In this document: positions 1 through 12,416 of the stretch, one piece after another | Position numbering within the stretch: position 1 is the stretch's first letter | How the letters are laid out: every line of letters starts with the position of its first letter | Assembly (NCBI GenBank): GCA_000151295.1 | Contig: GG745355.1 | Location: 256,191-320,190, forward strand | DNA: 64,000 bases | Direction of reading: 5' to 3' | Source: Allomyces macrogynus ATCC 38327 | Lineage: Eukaryota; Blastocladiomycota; Blastocladiomycetes; Blastocladiales; Blastocladiaceae | Made by a program: the position numbers and the translations under genes | The notes under the pieces: model-generated | Database searches by the model: none | Told to the model about the DNA's origin: nothing | The model's input: the letters and a program-made list of their open reading frames with translations, nothing else

Positions 1-3000
1 GTGGTGCGGCGGCGGCCCCATAGCGGAGTTACTGCGCGCCGTGAGCGCTTCGATAGCAGTGCAACGAGTCGCTGGGCTCGGCGGGACCCCGACCACGCGC
101 CAGCGCGCTCGACTTGCCGGACGACGCACTCGGTGTAGAACGACGCGAGGTGCGTGCGGCGGTCGGCCGCCGCGAGCCACCGCGCGGGGGACACGGCGTG
201 GACCAGGATCTCGCCGACTTGGCACCGCGCGAGGACCGATCGGATCAGCGCGGCCTCGTCGTCGGTCGGTTCCGCGGCGGTGAATGACGTCGACAGGTAC
301 GAAATGAACGAGAACAACGACGACGACGCGCGCGGTTGCGGCGACGAGGAGCCTGGCGGTGGGGTCGCCGAGGGTGTGGGCTCGGCCGCGGTCGTGGCCA
401 CGTCGCGGTCCGACGGTCCGGGGGTTCCGACGGGAATCCGCACGGTGCGGCCGCGAAGCGGGTCCGCGTACGTGGCGCAGTCCACGGGCAGCCAGTCGTG
501 CACGAATAGCGTCGAGACGGTGTCGACGACCACGTCCTGTGCGGTTTCCGACAAGTTCGGCATCTGGTGCGCGACCGTCGCGAGAAACAGGATCAGGTGC
601 GCGTGGTGCAGCCCGGTACCGGCCTTGCGGTCGCCCGTGAACGGGGCCAGCTGGTTCAGTTTGGCCAGTTGCAGGAGCAGGTCGTCGGCGCACCCGTGTG
701 CGCGTGCGAGGAGCGACAGACACGCCATGGCGCGCGGTTCCGGCGAGTGCAGCAGTGCCTGCACGAGCGTCGCGTAAACGTCTTGGATCATGGCCGCCGT
801 GTCCGGCAGGGCCGCGGCGTTGTGCAGGTCGACGGGCGGTTGCACGAGCGCCTCGGTCCATTTCCCATCGAGCGTTTCGACGTCCTTGATCTCCTTGGTG
901 TGAATCGCCGTGAAAATGGCGTCCAGAAACGCCGGATCGAAGTCCTTGTTGTTGTTGAGCCCGCGCAAGTTGCGGCAAAACGCGTCCAGGTCCATGCGGT
1001 TGCGCACTTGCCGGTTATGTTGGTCGGTGTTGAGCATGATGATCGAAAAAGCCAACAGGTGGCCCGCGTCGAGGTTGGCAATCTCGGCCTGGTCCGGGTT
1101 CTGCGCAAAGTAGTGCTTGGCAAAACAGTCGATGGCGCGGTCGATCATTTGCGACTCACCGCCGATGCGGAACTTGAGCATCAACACGCGCAGCGCCTCG
1201 TCGATGCGCAAGTGCCGGAAATCGAAATGTACCATGTAGGCCTTGAGCACGGCCTCCTTGTCCTTTTTCGACAGGTACTCGCCAACCATGCGCTTGTCGA
1301 TCCCGGGCGACGTGAACAGGAACGCAGCTACCGCGTCGGCTGGTTTACCGGCCGGGATCAGCCCTTGTGCGACAAAGTAGTCGAGCGCCTTTTCGGGACT
1401 CGTCGCAAACAAGTCGAGCCCGCGCTTCAGCACCAACTTCCGCGCCCTCTGCGCACGCAACCCCTCATCCACCTGCGTCGGCGCGCGGTCGAGCATTAGC
1501 AACAAATGGTGCACGAAATCCAACGCGGGCCCGGCGACCGCGACCGCCACCTCCTGGTCCTCGAGAATCCTCGCGAAATGAGCGACCACGTTCTGGAACA
1601 AGTCGATACGGCCCGGCACACAATCGAGGTGCCGGTACAATGCGCACAGGACATTTGCATCGTGCGCCACGTGCCGCAGAAACACGGCGCGCGCTTCACG
1701 CACTTCCCACGGGTCGGTGCGCCGGGGTACGCGCAGGACGAGGTCGAGCACGAGCTCGTAGTGCGCCGGTGCGAGGAGCGGCGCCAAGTGCTGCCATTGC
1801 ACGTGCAGCGTGCGCCACGCCATGGCCACGACGTTGACGGTCGGGCGCGCGTCGGTCGGGGTCGCGCGCGACGACGCGGGCGCGTCAAGTCCGACACCGA
1901 GCGAACGGTCGACGACGAGCGGGTCGGCGTCAAGATCGGAAGCGTCGGCGGAGGAAGGCGTCCCGCGCGCAACCCACGCGAGCGTGTGCCGCATCAAGTG
2001 CGCGCGAAACGCCTCTCGGACAGCCGCGTCGTGCGCGACGGGTACGAGGTGCTGTACGAGCGACATGGCCAGGATGAGCAGCGACTCGGATGCCGGGTGA
2101 GGGTCGCCCGCGAGAATCGCCGCGAGAACTCGCACGATTTCTAGCTGGCACGCGACCGACGGTGCACGAGTATGCGGTGTAGTCGGCGCGGCGAATACGA
2201 CCCGGACGAGATGGTGCAGAACGCTGGCGGCGAGCCGGCGCACAGGTTCGGCCACGCGCGGCAGCATCCATACAGCGACGGCCATTTCCACGAGTTCGCA
2301 GACGGCTTCGTCGGTCAGGCATGCCGCCCAGGTCGGGTCCCGGACGAGGTCTTGCACGAGGGCGAGCACGCGGTAGAGGACCACGTCGTCGCCGGTCGCG
2401 GAACTCGAGGCTTCGAACCGCGCGTGTGCGACGGTGTGCACGATCAGGGCGAGCACTTGCCGCCGGTCGCGCCGCGCCTTGGCCCACAGCAGGCCGTCAA
2501 GCCAGAAGGCGTGGACTGAGGCGAGCGCCGCGCCGGTGATGAGCGCGGTCGTGTCGCCAGACTGGATCACGCGCAGGAAGGGGGTCACCATGAAGAGCGG
2601 CGGGACTCGGGTGGCGAGGTCTGCGAGGGTCGTGATGGTCGCAAGTCGCTTCAGCAACTCTTCGAAGCCCTGTAGCAGGACGTGCGCGGGTAGGGCCACG
2701 TTGGTTTGCGTCGCCGACGCGCGCAGTGGCGCGTGGTCGGTGGACGGGGACAGAGAGGCCATGGAGGACGAGGTGGTCACGGTTGCGGTGCGCGGCGAAG
2801 CTGAGGGGGACGGCACTGGGGTCGGGTTCTTGGCTGACTCGTCGTCGTCATCTTCGTCGGCCTCGGTTTCGCTGGAGTCGTGGAGATGGATCGTTGCCGG
2901 TGCTAGCGAAAACTCGGTCGTGGTCAGCGTTTGAGCATGCGTGCGCGCCGCACAGGAAGAGACAGCGCACCAGCGTTCGGATCCGTCGTGGTCGCGGCCA

Positions 3001-3454
3001 ACTCGTCGGTCGACACCGCGTCGTCGCGGTCCGACACAGCCGACTCGGCCGGGCTCGACGCGGAGACGCGTACGTCGTCGCTTGCTGTCGATAATCCAAC
3101 CGCCGAGGCCGTGGCCGCCGCGTCGCCGACCCAATGGAACAGCGCAGCGCAGCGATCCAAGTACGCGTCGCGCTCCGCGTCGGTCGCTGACGCAGCGGGT
3201 GCAGGCGGCAGCGTCAGGTCGGCCCATGCCGCGTGGCCGGCGCCGTGTGCGTCGTGCGCAAACGGCGAGGGCGTCAGCGAGAAGGTGGCCGGGTCAAAGG
3301 ACCGGAACTTGGCCGACCGGCGCATGTGCGCAAGCACGGCCAGGACATGGTGCTGGATCAGTGCAACGCGCTCGGCGGCGGCGGCAGCGTCGGCAGCAGC
3401 GTCGAGCGCGGCGGCTCTTGTGCTGCCCGGTGCGGGGCTGGGCGCGGGCACCAT
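1..3454 (-). CDS. GBF1: Gea/GBF1-type Sec7 ARF guanine-nucleotide exchange factor (3' end outside window)
   Basis: Activates Arf GTPases at the early Golgi (family knowledge). Exons 3454-2971 and 2902-<1. The 68-nt intron (GTGCGC...CTAG) is phase 1 and repairs a frame change. The start at 3454 has a strong context (GCCACCATGG). The N-terminal helices match the Gea DCB region (ALIQHHVLAVLAHMRR), and FLRVIQSGDTTALITGAAL is the conserved motif after it. The Sec7 domain is at about residues 650-840: FRIGGES carries the glutamic-finger Glu, and MLNTDQHNRQVRNRM followed by NLRGLNNNKDF matches GBF1 rather than BIG or cytohesin. A Ser/Asp-rich low-complexity loop lies near the intron. More than 1,120 residues are encoded; the HDS repeats beyond Sec7 run off the window. 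Long plus-strand ORFs over it are antisense shadows. Confidence 0.88.
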
Positions 3455-4368
3455 GGTGGCCGTTGGGGGTCCCTGCGCGAGATCGGAGGCGCGGCGCTTG
3501 CAGCAGTCTCGAGCGCGGCGGGCGCACGGCACAGTGCGGGGAGTTGCGCGTGCGAGTCAGCACGTCTGGCCGCGTCGTCGTCGTCGCGAGGCACGGTCGC
3601 GCGACTGCTGGGTGGGGCCACGACAAGAGCAGAGGGGGTTGGCTGAAGCTCGACGAGGGCGCTGGTGCGGTCGGTTGGCGGACCGTTGCCACGATCGACG
3701 TGGCCGTGGCTTGATCCGGAGCTCACGTGGGCGCGGCGAACACTCAGACGCTTCACCCGGCGTCGTTCCAGCTGGTGCGATTCGATCACTCGATCTCTGG
3801 CCCGCATCATCTGGAGCGGGAGCTGGCGGTGGGCAAGGGGATGGCAAAGCATTTGGAGTGGTGCATGGTGGAGCTGAAGGTCGGTGAGGGGTTGGTGGCG
3901 ATGCAGCGGGGTCGCGTGCATTGATGGCCGAACGGAAGGTGGAGAGTGTTCGTAGCGCGCCGTTGCTGTAAGAAATGATGAGTACAGTTGGCCGATTGGA
4001 GTTGTTGGTTGTCGGCCGCATTTCGAAGTTCGCGCTGGGCAGCCATGATCAACGGTTATTGAAGGGTGGGGATCGAATGACTTGGCCGTGGCAGCGACGC
4101 TTGGACGCGCGTTCACGTGTGCCGTGCTGAAGACTCGGCTGCCTGTTCGAACGCCCACTGGCGCCACCATCGCCAACAGAACGAAGCCGTGGCCGGCACA
4201 ACCGCGGCGACGGCGACGACGGCGGCGCCCTTGCACCGCGACCAAGACCCGCTGCAAGAAGCGACTATACGCTGCGGAGACCGCCTGGGGCGGGCTCGAC
4301 ACGATCAATACAATCTGCATCAGCAGTACCAGCTCCAGCACTACGTCCAGCGCCAGCACCCACGACAA
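3455..4368. other. Divergent spacer between GBF1 and TRS120
   Basis: About 0.9 kb separates the two start codons, so it must hold both promoters. I see no convincing TATA box or coding region. Long ORFs here are frame shadows without recognisable domains. Confidence 0.6.
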
Positions 4369-7300
4369 ATGGCATCGCCAATGGACCACCTCTACCTCGA
4401 CCGGTGCTCGGTGCGCGTGCTCGCCGCGCCCGTCGGCCGCATCAAGCGCAAGACCTTCCACGACGCCGTCAACGACCTGCAAGTCGCCGCTGCTGCCGTG
4501 CCTCTAAGCGCGCTCACGCCCGACGCCAACCTCGTGCAGCGCGCCGAGTTTGCCGGCCCAACCTTCCCCGCAGGCGTACTTCGTCTCGACGTGGTCACGG
4601 AACACGACGACGAGAATGCGATCCTCGACGAGTTTCATGCTTCGCGCGCGGTGCTCGTGGTGCGTGTCTCCGACAAGCCCCACCAAATTGATGATCTGCT
4701 CTCACCAGCGGAACGACACTAGGTGGTGGGCATTCTGCACGGCGAGGAGCACGCCGCATCCGACGCGTCGGTCGCCGAGTGCGTTGCCACGTTCCAGAAT
4801 AACATCGTGCCCAAGTTCCCAGGCGCGCTCGTGCACCGATGCATTGCCCTGGCCCCACCGCCCAACGGCGGCGCGCTGCCTGATGCGGTCCGCTTAGTCC
4901 CGCTCGGCGATCACCAGGAACTCGTGCTGCTCGTGCACGACATGGCCACGCAGCTGCTTGTCGAGTTCCAGGATATGGTTCGTAGTGTTGTCTGGAAGCG
5001 TGCCGATCACGGTTCCTGGGTGCCAGGTCTGACCGCTCAGTCGAATAGGCGTCGGCCATCGAAGTGCGCTCGGTTATCCACTCACCCCCACCGCTCGCGC
5101 TCGCCTTTGACGGCGTCCCGACCAATGCCGACCTGACGCTCGGCAACGGCTCCGCGCCGGCGACCCTGATGCCGGCCTCGCCCGCGGGCATGCCCGTCTT
5201 CCAACCGACCTCGGCCAGCCTTCTCGTAACCCAGGAAGCGCGACTCAAGAAACGCGCGCCCGGGCGTGCCGCCAAACTCGTCGCCGACCTGTTGTTCCTC
5301 GCAGGAAAATTGCCCGCGGCCATCGACAAGTACCTTGAGGCCATGGACGCGGCCAAAACCACGACCGACCTGCTCTGGCTCGCGTCGGCGATGGAGGGTC
5401 TCTACGCGGCGATGCTCGCATTGCGTGAAGTCCTGCCCGGTGCGGCCGCGAAACTCGAAAGCTTGCCGCCCGCCGTCAAGGAGTGGCTGAAAGTCGCGGA
5501 CGTGGTCAATGTCGAGGCCAAGTTCCGCGACATTATTGCACACTACGACCGCGCCGAGGCGCCGCTCCTCTCGGCCGAGTTAGGCCTCCGGCTCGCGGCC
5601 ATGATGGCCGACTTGAACCGCCCGTCGCTCGACGCAGCCGCGCTCGTGACGGCAGCGGTCGCGCACGTCGGTGCCGCCGGTGTGCGGACTCAGCTCGCGC
5701 TGTACGTCCGCGCGGCGGGCCAGTTTGCGCAGCTCGGGTACCCGCGGAAGCAGGCGCTCGCGCTCGTTCTTGCCGTGCGCGTGCTCGTCGCAATCGTCAC
5801 GACCGCGGCCGTCACGCACGTGGCGCCATCGACCCAATTCCAGCTCATGGAAAAGCTGGCGTTCCTGTACGGCCTGCTCGCACAGGAACCGCTCGGGTGG
5901 GACGTGTTGCAGACGGTCGTGCTCGACTTGTGCGTGCAGTTGGCCGAGGCCGTCGACGACGCGGCGTCGTTGACGGTGCTCATGGTCAAGTGTTTCCAGA
6001 AATTGCAGCGGATGCTGTCGGTCGACGGGATGCTCGATATGGTCGCCCGGCTGCAGCGGTCGGCCAAGGCCGCGCACCCGCTCGAGGGCGCGAAACCGAT
6101 GCGACAGTTTGCGTTCTTGAAGAAGCTCGAGCTCGTGCCGTACGTTTTCTCCATCGTGGATCGATCCGTTCGTGATTCGTGGCCTTTTGCGATTTACTCA
6201 CGAAGCCCGCCCTCACCGTAGCCCTCCACCATCGCTCCTTCCGCACAAGCAACCCGCGCAACCAACCTCCGCTGCGGCCAAAGACCCCTTCCTCTACTCG
6301 GCCTTCACCAAGAAAACGTCGGGCCCCGTGCACCTCGCTGCCGGCGAACCCGTCACGTTCCGATGCCATCTCGTCAACCCCTTCTCGTTCGCCGTTCAGC
6401 TCGAATCCATGGTCCTGATCGTCGACCCCTCGAAATCTGTCGCCATCGAGCCGGAACCGCGCACCGTGATCCTCCCCGCGCACGGCGGGCAGCGAGTCGA
6501 TCTGCGCGCGACCCCGACTACGGCCGGCACGCTCCACATTCTCGGATGCGAGTTCCGGATTTTCGGTGTCGTCGAGCAGTGTACGCTCGCGTCCGGTGTC
6601 CCCGCAGCGCAGCCACGGATCAAGCAGACGGCCGTGGAAATTCTCCGGAGTCCCGCGGCGGCTCCGACCGCGGAAATCGGGGACAAGCTCGAGTGGACGG
6701 TCGTCGATGCAATGCCCGTCGTCCGCGTGCGCGCCGTCGGCGCCGCGCACAAGTGCCTGACGCTGCTCGAGGGCCAGCAGACTCAATTGACCCTGCAATT
6801 GCAGAACGTCGGTACGTTGCCGGTGACCGCACTCGACGTGCGGTTTGTCGAGGACCGTGCTCCTGATACGGGGCTGGATGAGGCCGACGCCGCCGCCGTG
6901 CACCGCGCGGATCGGTACGACCTCGACCACGGGGTCCTGGCGGTCGCTGACGGTGCGGGAGTCGTTGATTTGGAGAAGCCAATCGCGCCGGGGTCTTTGT
7001 TCGACGTGCCCCTCGTCGCGTTCGGTAAGGCGGGGACCACGCGCGTCACTGTGCACGTCGCGTACGGCGCGGCGAGCTCGCCGTTCCGCCGCCGGCTCGC
7101 GACAGCGCTCGACGTGACCGTTGCTTTGGGTGTGGCCGTGGTCGGCGTTGATGCGACCCTGGCTCCGGACGCGGCGAATGTGGCGCTATTGCACGTAGAT
7201 GTGCGCAATGCGCATGGCGCGACGGTGGAGGTGAAGTGGAGTGGTGGGGAGATGGTCGAGGTCGCGCCGCACGCGACGGCGCGGTGTGTCGTGCGCGTGC

Positions 7301-7944
7301 CACGGTGTGCGTGGAATGAGGCTGAGCTGGGGAAACAGATTCCGGCGCTCAAGGCGAAACAGTTTGTCTTGACCAAGCACGGCCAGGTGCGCGCAGATTG
7401 GCGTGAAAGAACGATGTGTTTTTGGTTGAAGGAGCACGTGCTCGAGCATGTCCAGGCGACGTGGGAGTCGGTGCGTTTGTTTCCTGGACGGTGAACGCGA
7501 TCGCGATTGCTCACGATGGTTTGCGGGTGTGTGTAGAAGGACGGCCATCACGGCGTGCTCGACCTCGGCGCGCTCGAGTTCTCGCCCGAGCATGTTCCCG
7601 TCCTCTGGCAACAGTCGCTCGACGTGACGCTCGCTGCCGTGCACTGCGCGCCCGCGACGCCGCACGTGCAGGTTGTCACGCTGACCGCACATAACCGCGC
7701 CGACGCGCCGCAGAGTATGCTGCTGCAGGTCATGCCGGACGCGCGGTTCCGCGTGCTCGGGAACCCGGTTGTGACGCTCGCCCAGATTCCCCCGAATGGC
7801 GCGCGCGACGTGCAAGTACACTTTCTCGGCGCGGCTGTCGAGCCGTGGACGTTGCTCGCGCACGTCACGCGCGTCGCGGCCGAGTCGCAGTTACGGCTCG
7901 CGCGGCTCGTCGAATTCCAGGTCGCGGTGCCGGCGGCCTCGTAG
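4369..7944 (+). CDS. TRS120: TRAPPII subunit Trs120/TRAPPC9
   Basis: Large subunit of the TRAPPII tethering complex, a Rab GEF at the late Golgi (family knowledge). Five exons: 4369-4659, 4723-4977, 5049-6139, 6222-7470, 7537-7944. All phases join cleanly to give 1,097 residues. The N-terminus (MDHLYLDRCSVRVLAAP) resembles the Trs120 start. The middle has the hallmark RAAKLVADLLFLAGK followed by DLLWLASAMEGLYAAMLALR. The C-terminal half is beta-rich: DPFLYSAF, GEPVTFRCHLVNPFSFAVQL, then a final exon opening KDGHHGVLDLGALEF. A second in-frame ATG lies at 4381. It is head-to-head with the ARF-GEF gene and convergent with the UNC93 array, ending 97 nt from it. Confidence 0.88.
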
Positions 7945-8041
7945 CGCTGCCGGCCAGGGCAAGATCGATCAAATATACACGCCAGTTTTGCTTCATTGCA
8001 CTTTTGTCCTCCTCTTCCTCCTCGCTGCGCAAATGCACTGC

Positions 8042-9668
8042 CTACACGCTCTCTGTGACCAACCGGTCTCTCTCCGCGCCATCCTCGCCGTCCACCACTT
8101 TCCGCGGCGCCGTCTCGTCCGCACCCACCTCCACCGCCAAATCGCGCGGCCGGCGCCCGAACCGCGTCGTGCGGATCAAATGCACCAGGCACCCGACCGC
8201 GGCCAGCATCAGACCGTGGTTCAGCGCCATGACCGCCTGCCACGCGCCCGCGTTGCTCACGAGCGCGAGCAGGACAAACCTGACACAGAGCAGGAGAACG
8301 TCGCTGCCGCCGCTGCACCTTCCAGGTACCACGCTGACAAGATCACGTTGATCAGGCAGTTTGTGCCCGCGACCATGACCCCCATGAACGTTTCGGCCGC
8401 GACTAGCACCGCGAGCGCCGCGCCGTAGTTGCTCGTGATGTGCGGTACGTCCAAAATGGCCGCGTACGCCGCGCCGTGCGCGAGCGTCCAGACGAGCGGC
8501 GCGAGACCCCATGCGTCGTACGCTGTTCCGACGGCGGGCGCGGTGACCGCCGACGCGATCCCAAACGCGACGAGCATGAGCGGCAGGGGTTTCTGGGTTG
8601 GACTCGAGGACCGAGGGCAGGATAAACGTCGGCACGTTCGCGAACGCGAGCGTCAAGAGCGCGCTGTTCCACAGGATCAGTAGCAACGCGGCGGCCATGG
8701 GCCTTGCGCGCGCGACGCGCACCATCGTGCGCATCTTGTTCGTCAGCGACTGGTCGCTCCCGGCGTCGGGTACCGCAACGATGCCGTGATTCGGCGGCCG
8801 CAGGAGTGCGAGCCATGAGGTGCCGACGCCGGCGATGATAGCGAGAATGGACAGGACGGTGGACCGCGACATGCCTGACCGCAGGAGCGCAAACGAGATG
8901 AGGTTCCCGACAATGGTGGTCGTTTCGTAGAAAACCAGGAAAATGGCGGTCAGTTGGCCAGTGGGCATGTTGGATTCCGCGGCTTGGACCGTGACAAGCG
9001 CGCCTTGGTGGATCCACAGGATCCCGCCGCTGAGGCCGTAAATTGCCGCGAGCATGCAGGTCGCGAAGACGACCCATGTCAACGCGGCGATGAAGATGGC
9101 ATAGGCTGCGCCGGAGAGGACGAATAAGATGCGCACGTCGACACGCGGGGTGAGATATGAAGCGCCCATGGACCCGAGCATGAAGGATGTATAGATGGTA
9201 GCGAGACTGTTGAAGCCTTGGGAAGGGCAGAGCGTCGTGATCATGCTTTCGGTCACGTTGAACGCGACAAGGATGAGGAAGAAGCCTGGGAACGGATGGG
9301 TGACGTGTCGTGGATTGCTGTGCGTGCTGGTCGGCGAAATGAGTCCCCTTTCCATCAGCGGAGGGATTAGAAGCGTCGCACCGATGCCGAGCCAAACGAC
9401 CTGGAATGTGGCCCACCGCTTGGACATGGTCGGTGCTCAGAGTGCTTGTGCGACGGCATCAACAGGCGTTGGTTCCGGCTCACAGACCGCGATCTCGAGA
9501 GCGCCAATCGGTAAGATGACCACGCAATTGGACTCCGAGTCGCGTCGCTGATATTTGTCGCATCGCTGCTAGTCTGCATCGTCGCGTCGCGATTGGGTGC
9601 ATGTACGCGTGACAGTAGCGTGGCGCCCGCGCGCCGCGTCCTCGTATTGACTGGTCAAAGGTCTAGTC
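8042..9668 (-). pseudogene. UNC93-like MFS transporter pseudogene (subfamily A, copy 1)
   Basis: Closely related to the intact copy at 10328-11996 and keeps its intron (9286-9381). It starts at the homologous ATG (about 9668) but has an in-frame TGA at 9437-9439, just upstream of MSKRWATFQVVWLGIG. Later lesions are: one extra G in a G run near 8586-8589; an 18-nt in-frame loss after GLAPLVW near 8487; and a net 13-nt loss near 8282-8327 that changes frame again. The final frame still encodes LLALVSNAGAWQAVMALNHG and ends at 8042. The single-G change could be a sequencing error, but the nonsense codon and two deletions together argue for a real pseudogene. ILWIHQGALVTVQAAES is the UNC93 signature loop. 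Confidence 0.8.
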
Positions 9669-9829
9669 ATGTTCTGCTGCTGGAGTTGGAATGCGTCGAG
9701 TTGTTGAGCAAAGAGTACTTGAAGACCCTTGGCAGCGCGTGCACTCGTTTAACTGGACAAGATGAAGGAGAGAGCGGGCGTGCGAGCTCGTTTTGAGGAT
9801 ACCCTTTACACTTCGAGACATACACGGAA

Positions 9830-10235
9830 GCAAACCTTTCGTCGTTCACGAGTAACAGGTCGGCCAGTGCCAGTGCTGCCGTGGGAACAGAAGCGACACG
9901 GACAGTTGCAAATGGAATGATTCCAAAGCCTCTCTCGATTTCTCACCAGCCAGTAGTCACATCCACTTGTTCTTGACACCACAACATGGAACTGTTTGGG
10001 TCTTTCCCTCGGCGGAATCGCTGAGTTGCTGCCACTTGCCAGAGGACTGCCCACCTGCGCGCACCGCCATCGTCAACGCAGTGTTGACGCTGAAGCAATT
10101 TGACAAGAGGAAAATGCCGATTGCCCCTCTGCTCGTTTGTTTTGGACGACCACCGCAGACTTCCCGAAACGCTTATAGCTCCTTTATTCTCCAGCACGCA
10201 ACGCCGACGCGTCGCCCACGTTTGTTCCGGCTCAA
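9830..10235. repeat. Tandem-duplicated intergenic block, copy 1 (with relic of UNC93 B1 tail)
   Basis: Aligns by eye with 12135-12465. Shared landmarks are TTGCCACTTGCCAGAGGA-like sequence (10029 and 12248) and CTCCTTTATTC, then CCAGCA and GCAACGCCGACGCGTC (10179-10213 and 12412-12447). In copy 2 the last landmark is the C-terminus and poly(A) signal of gene B1. In copy 1 the same sequence stands alone, downstream of gene A2, so it marks a duplication end. Confidence 0.65.
10183..10188 (-). terminator. Candidate poly(A) signal AATAAA for UNC93 A2
   Basis: AATAAA on the minus strand, 140 nt past the A2 stop. It lies in the relic of the B1 gene tail, where the same hexamer overlaps the B1 stop codon, so A2 may use a duplicated B1 3' end. 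Confidence 0.4.
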
Positions 10236-10327
10236 TTATACACGCCAGTATCGCTGCTGTTCATGTCACGACGCGCGCGTGAGGTTCTATTCATTCCACA
10301 CCCACCGGCCGCGTCCCCCGACGCCAT

Positions 10328-11996
10328 CTACACACCCTGCTTGACCCACCGTTCCTCCTCCACCCCGCTCTCGCTGTCCACCACTTTCCGCCGCCCCGAC
10401 TCGTCCCCACCCGCCGCCAAATCGCGCGGCCGCAGCCCGAACCGCGTCGTGCGGATCAAATGCGCCAGGGACCCGACCGCGGCCAGCATCAATCCGTGAT
10501 TCAGCGCCATGACCGCCTGCCACGCGCCCGCATTGCTCACGAGCGCAAGTAGCACAAAACCAGTACAGAATACGACGCGGTACGCCGAGAACGCGGCCGA
10601 TGCAAGGCTCCCGTCCGGGTACCACGCCGACAAGATCACATTGATCAGGCAGTTTGTGCCCGCGACCATGATGCCCATGAGCGTTTCGGCCGCGACTAGC
10701 ACCGCGAGCGCCGCGCCGTAGTTGGCAGTGATGTGCGGAACGGCCAAAATCGCCGCGTAGGCTGCGCCGTACGCGAGCGTACCGGCGACAGCGCACGCCC
10801 AGACAAGTGGCGCGAGTCCCCATGCGTCATACGCTTTCCCGACGGTGGGCGCGGTCACCGCAGACGCGGCACCAAACGCGACGAACATGAGCGGCAGAGT
10901 TTCTGGGTTGGACGCAAGAACCGACGCCGGAATGAACGTCGGAACATTGGCAAACGCGAGCGTCGTGAGAGCGCCGTTCCACAAAATCAGCGGCAGGGCC
11001 GCAGCCATGGGCCGCGCGCGCGCGACGCGCACCATCGCGCGCATCTTGCCAGTGAGCGACTGGTCACTTCCGGCATCGGGGACCGCGACGATCCCGTTAT
11101 TCGGCGGGCGCAGGAACGCGAGCCATACGGCACCAACGCCAGCGGTGACGGCAAGAATCGTCAGGACGGTGGTGCGCGACGCGCCCGTGCGCAGGAGCGC
11201 GACCGAAACGAGGTTGCCGACGACAGTAGTCGATTCAAACAGGACCAGGAATACTGCGGTCAGCTGGCCGATTGGGACGGAGGACGCGGCGGCTTGGACC
11301 GTGACGAGCGCGCCCTGGTGAATCCAGAGAATGCCGGCACTGACTCCGCCAATCGCCGCGGTAATGAACGTGGCGACGGCACCCCAAGTCAGCGCAGCGA
11401 TGAAGATCGCGTAGGCCGCGCCAGAGAGGACAAAGAGAATGCGCACGTCGACGCGAGGGGTCAGGTAGGACGCGCCCAGGGACCCAACGGTGAAGGACGC
11501 GTAGATGACGGCAAGAATGTTGAAACCCTGCGCTGGGTAGAGCGTCGTAATCATGCTTTCGGCCACGTTGAACGCAACGAAGATGAGGAAGAAGCCTAGC
11601 GGTTGGCGGCATGACGTGGTTGGTTGAAGCGTCCGGCCAGTCGATGGAAAACCCCTTGCCGCGGGTCAAGATCAGTCCAGGGATCAAAGACGTCGTACCG
11701 ATACCGAGCCAAACGACCTGGAATGTGGCCCACCGCTTGGACATGGTCGGTGTTGGCGCGACGAGTGCTTGCGCGTCGGCATCACCGCGCGCTAGTTCCG
11801 ACTCATCGACAGCGATCTCAACGGCGTTGTCCAAGAATTTGGCGGCGCGATCGGGCTCCGAGAAGTTGCTGCTGATACTTGGCGCGGCGTTGTTTCCCAT
11901 CGTCGCATCGTTCTCGGACGCATTCCCTCGCGGCAGCAGGTCGGCGCCCGCCCTCGTCTCTCCCTCGTCTCGTTGAACGATCACAGTCTGGGTCAT
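10328..11996 (-). CDS. UNC93-like MFS membrane protein, subfamily A, copy 2
   Basis: Multi-pass membrane protein of the UNC-93/MFS type; substrate unknown. Exons 11996-11699 and 11595-10328, 521 residues. The 103-nt intron (GTACGA...CTAG) splits a Gly codon in WLGIG|FFLIFVAFNVAES, the same place as in every UNC93 copy here. The first transmembrane helix, ILWIHQGALVTVQ and VGSLGASYLTPRVDVRIL are family features. The N-terminal 85 residues are polar and cytosolic-looking. It lacks the second intron present in copies B1-B3. The start is the first ATG of a frame shared with the degenerate copy 1. The 5' and 3' flanks are duplicated with the gene. Confidence 0.78.
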
Positions 11997-12416
11997 GTTG
12001 TGCCGCAGGAGATGGAATGCGTCAAGTTGCGAGCGTATCGTTGGTGGGGAACAATGGCTCGGAAATTTGCTGTAGCGCGGCGTGAAGTGAAGTGGATGTG
12101 CGCTCCTTTTGAGGCTGCTCTTTGCGCGCTTCGCGGCAAGCAGAAGCCATTCCGTCGCTCGCGACGGGTCGGCCGGTCTGTCGAGAGGGAGCAGAAGAGG
12201 CACGATGTTGCAATCGGAGGCGCTCTCGCCTCGGTGGAATGCGTAGTTGCCACTTGCCAGAGGATTGTCCATCGAACCCACCATCGTCACCAAACGCCGT
12301 GTTGATACCGGGGAAATTCGACAGGTGGAATAAACTAATTCTAACTGTCTCTATGCTCGTTTTATTTTGCTCGAGCAACCACGACTTTTCGGAACCAACG
12401 GCCCCAGCGAGCTCCT
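11997..12416. other. Spacer between UNC93 A2 and B1
   Basis: Holds the A2 upstream region and the downstream flank of B1. It is copy 2 of the duplicated block. No TATA box was recognised for A2. Confidence 0.5.

Larger units (their letters stand above)
9669..10327. other. Spacer between UNC93 A1 pseudogene and A2
   Basis: No gene is supported. Most of it is the duplicated block listed at 9830-10235. It also supplies the 3' flank of the A2 gene. Confidence 0.6.

Noticed and set aside
567..1499. 310-codon plus-strand ORF
   Set aside because: It is codon-aligned antisense to the Sec7 region of the ARF-GEF; GC-rich codon use keeps the opposite frame open.
2903..2970. Apparent frameshift in the ARF-GEF
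   Set aside because: A 68-nt GTGCGC...CTAG intron in phase 1 explains the frame change.
2931..3887. 318-codon plus-strand ORF and 374-codon minus ORF over the GBF1 start region
   Set aside because: Arg/Ala-rich shadow translations without domains; the minus frame from 3454 carries the real Gea sequence.
9286..9381. Read-through of the intron in the UNC93 A1 copy as coding sequence
   Set aside because: The frame happens to be open, but the intron boundaries match the paralog and its removal restores WLGIG|FFLI.
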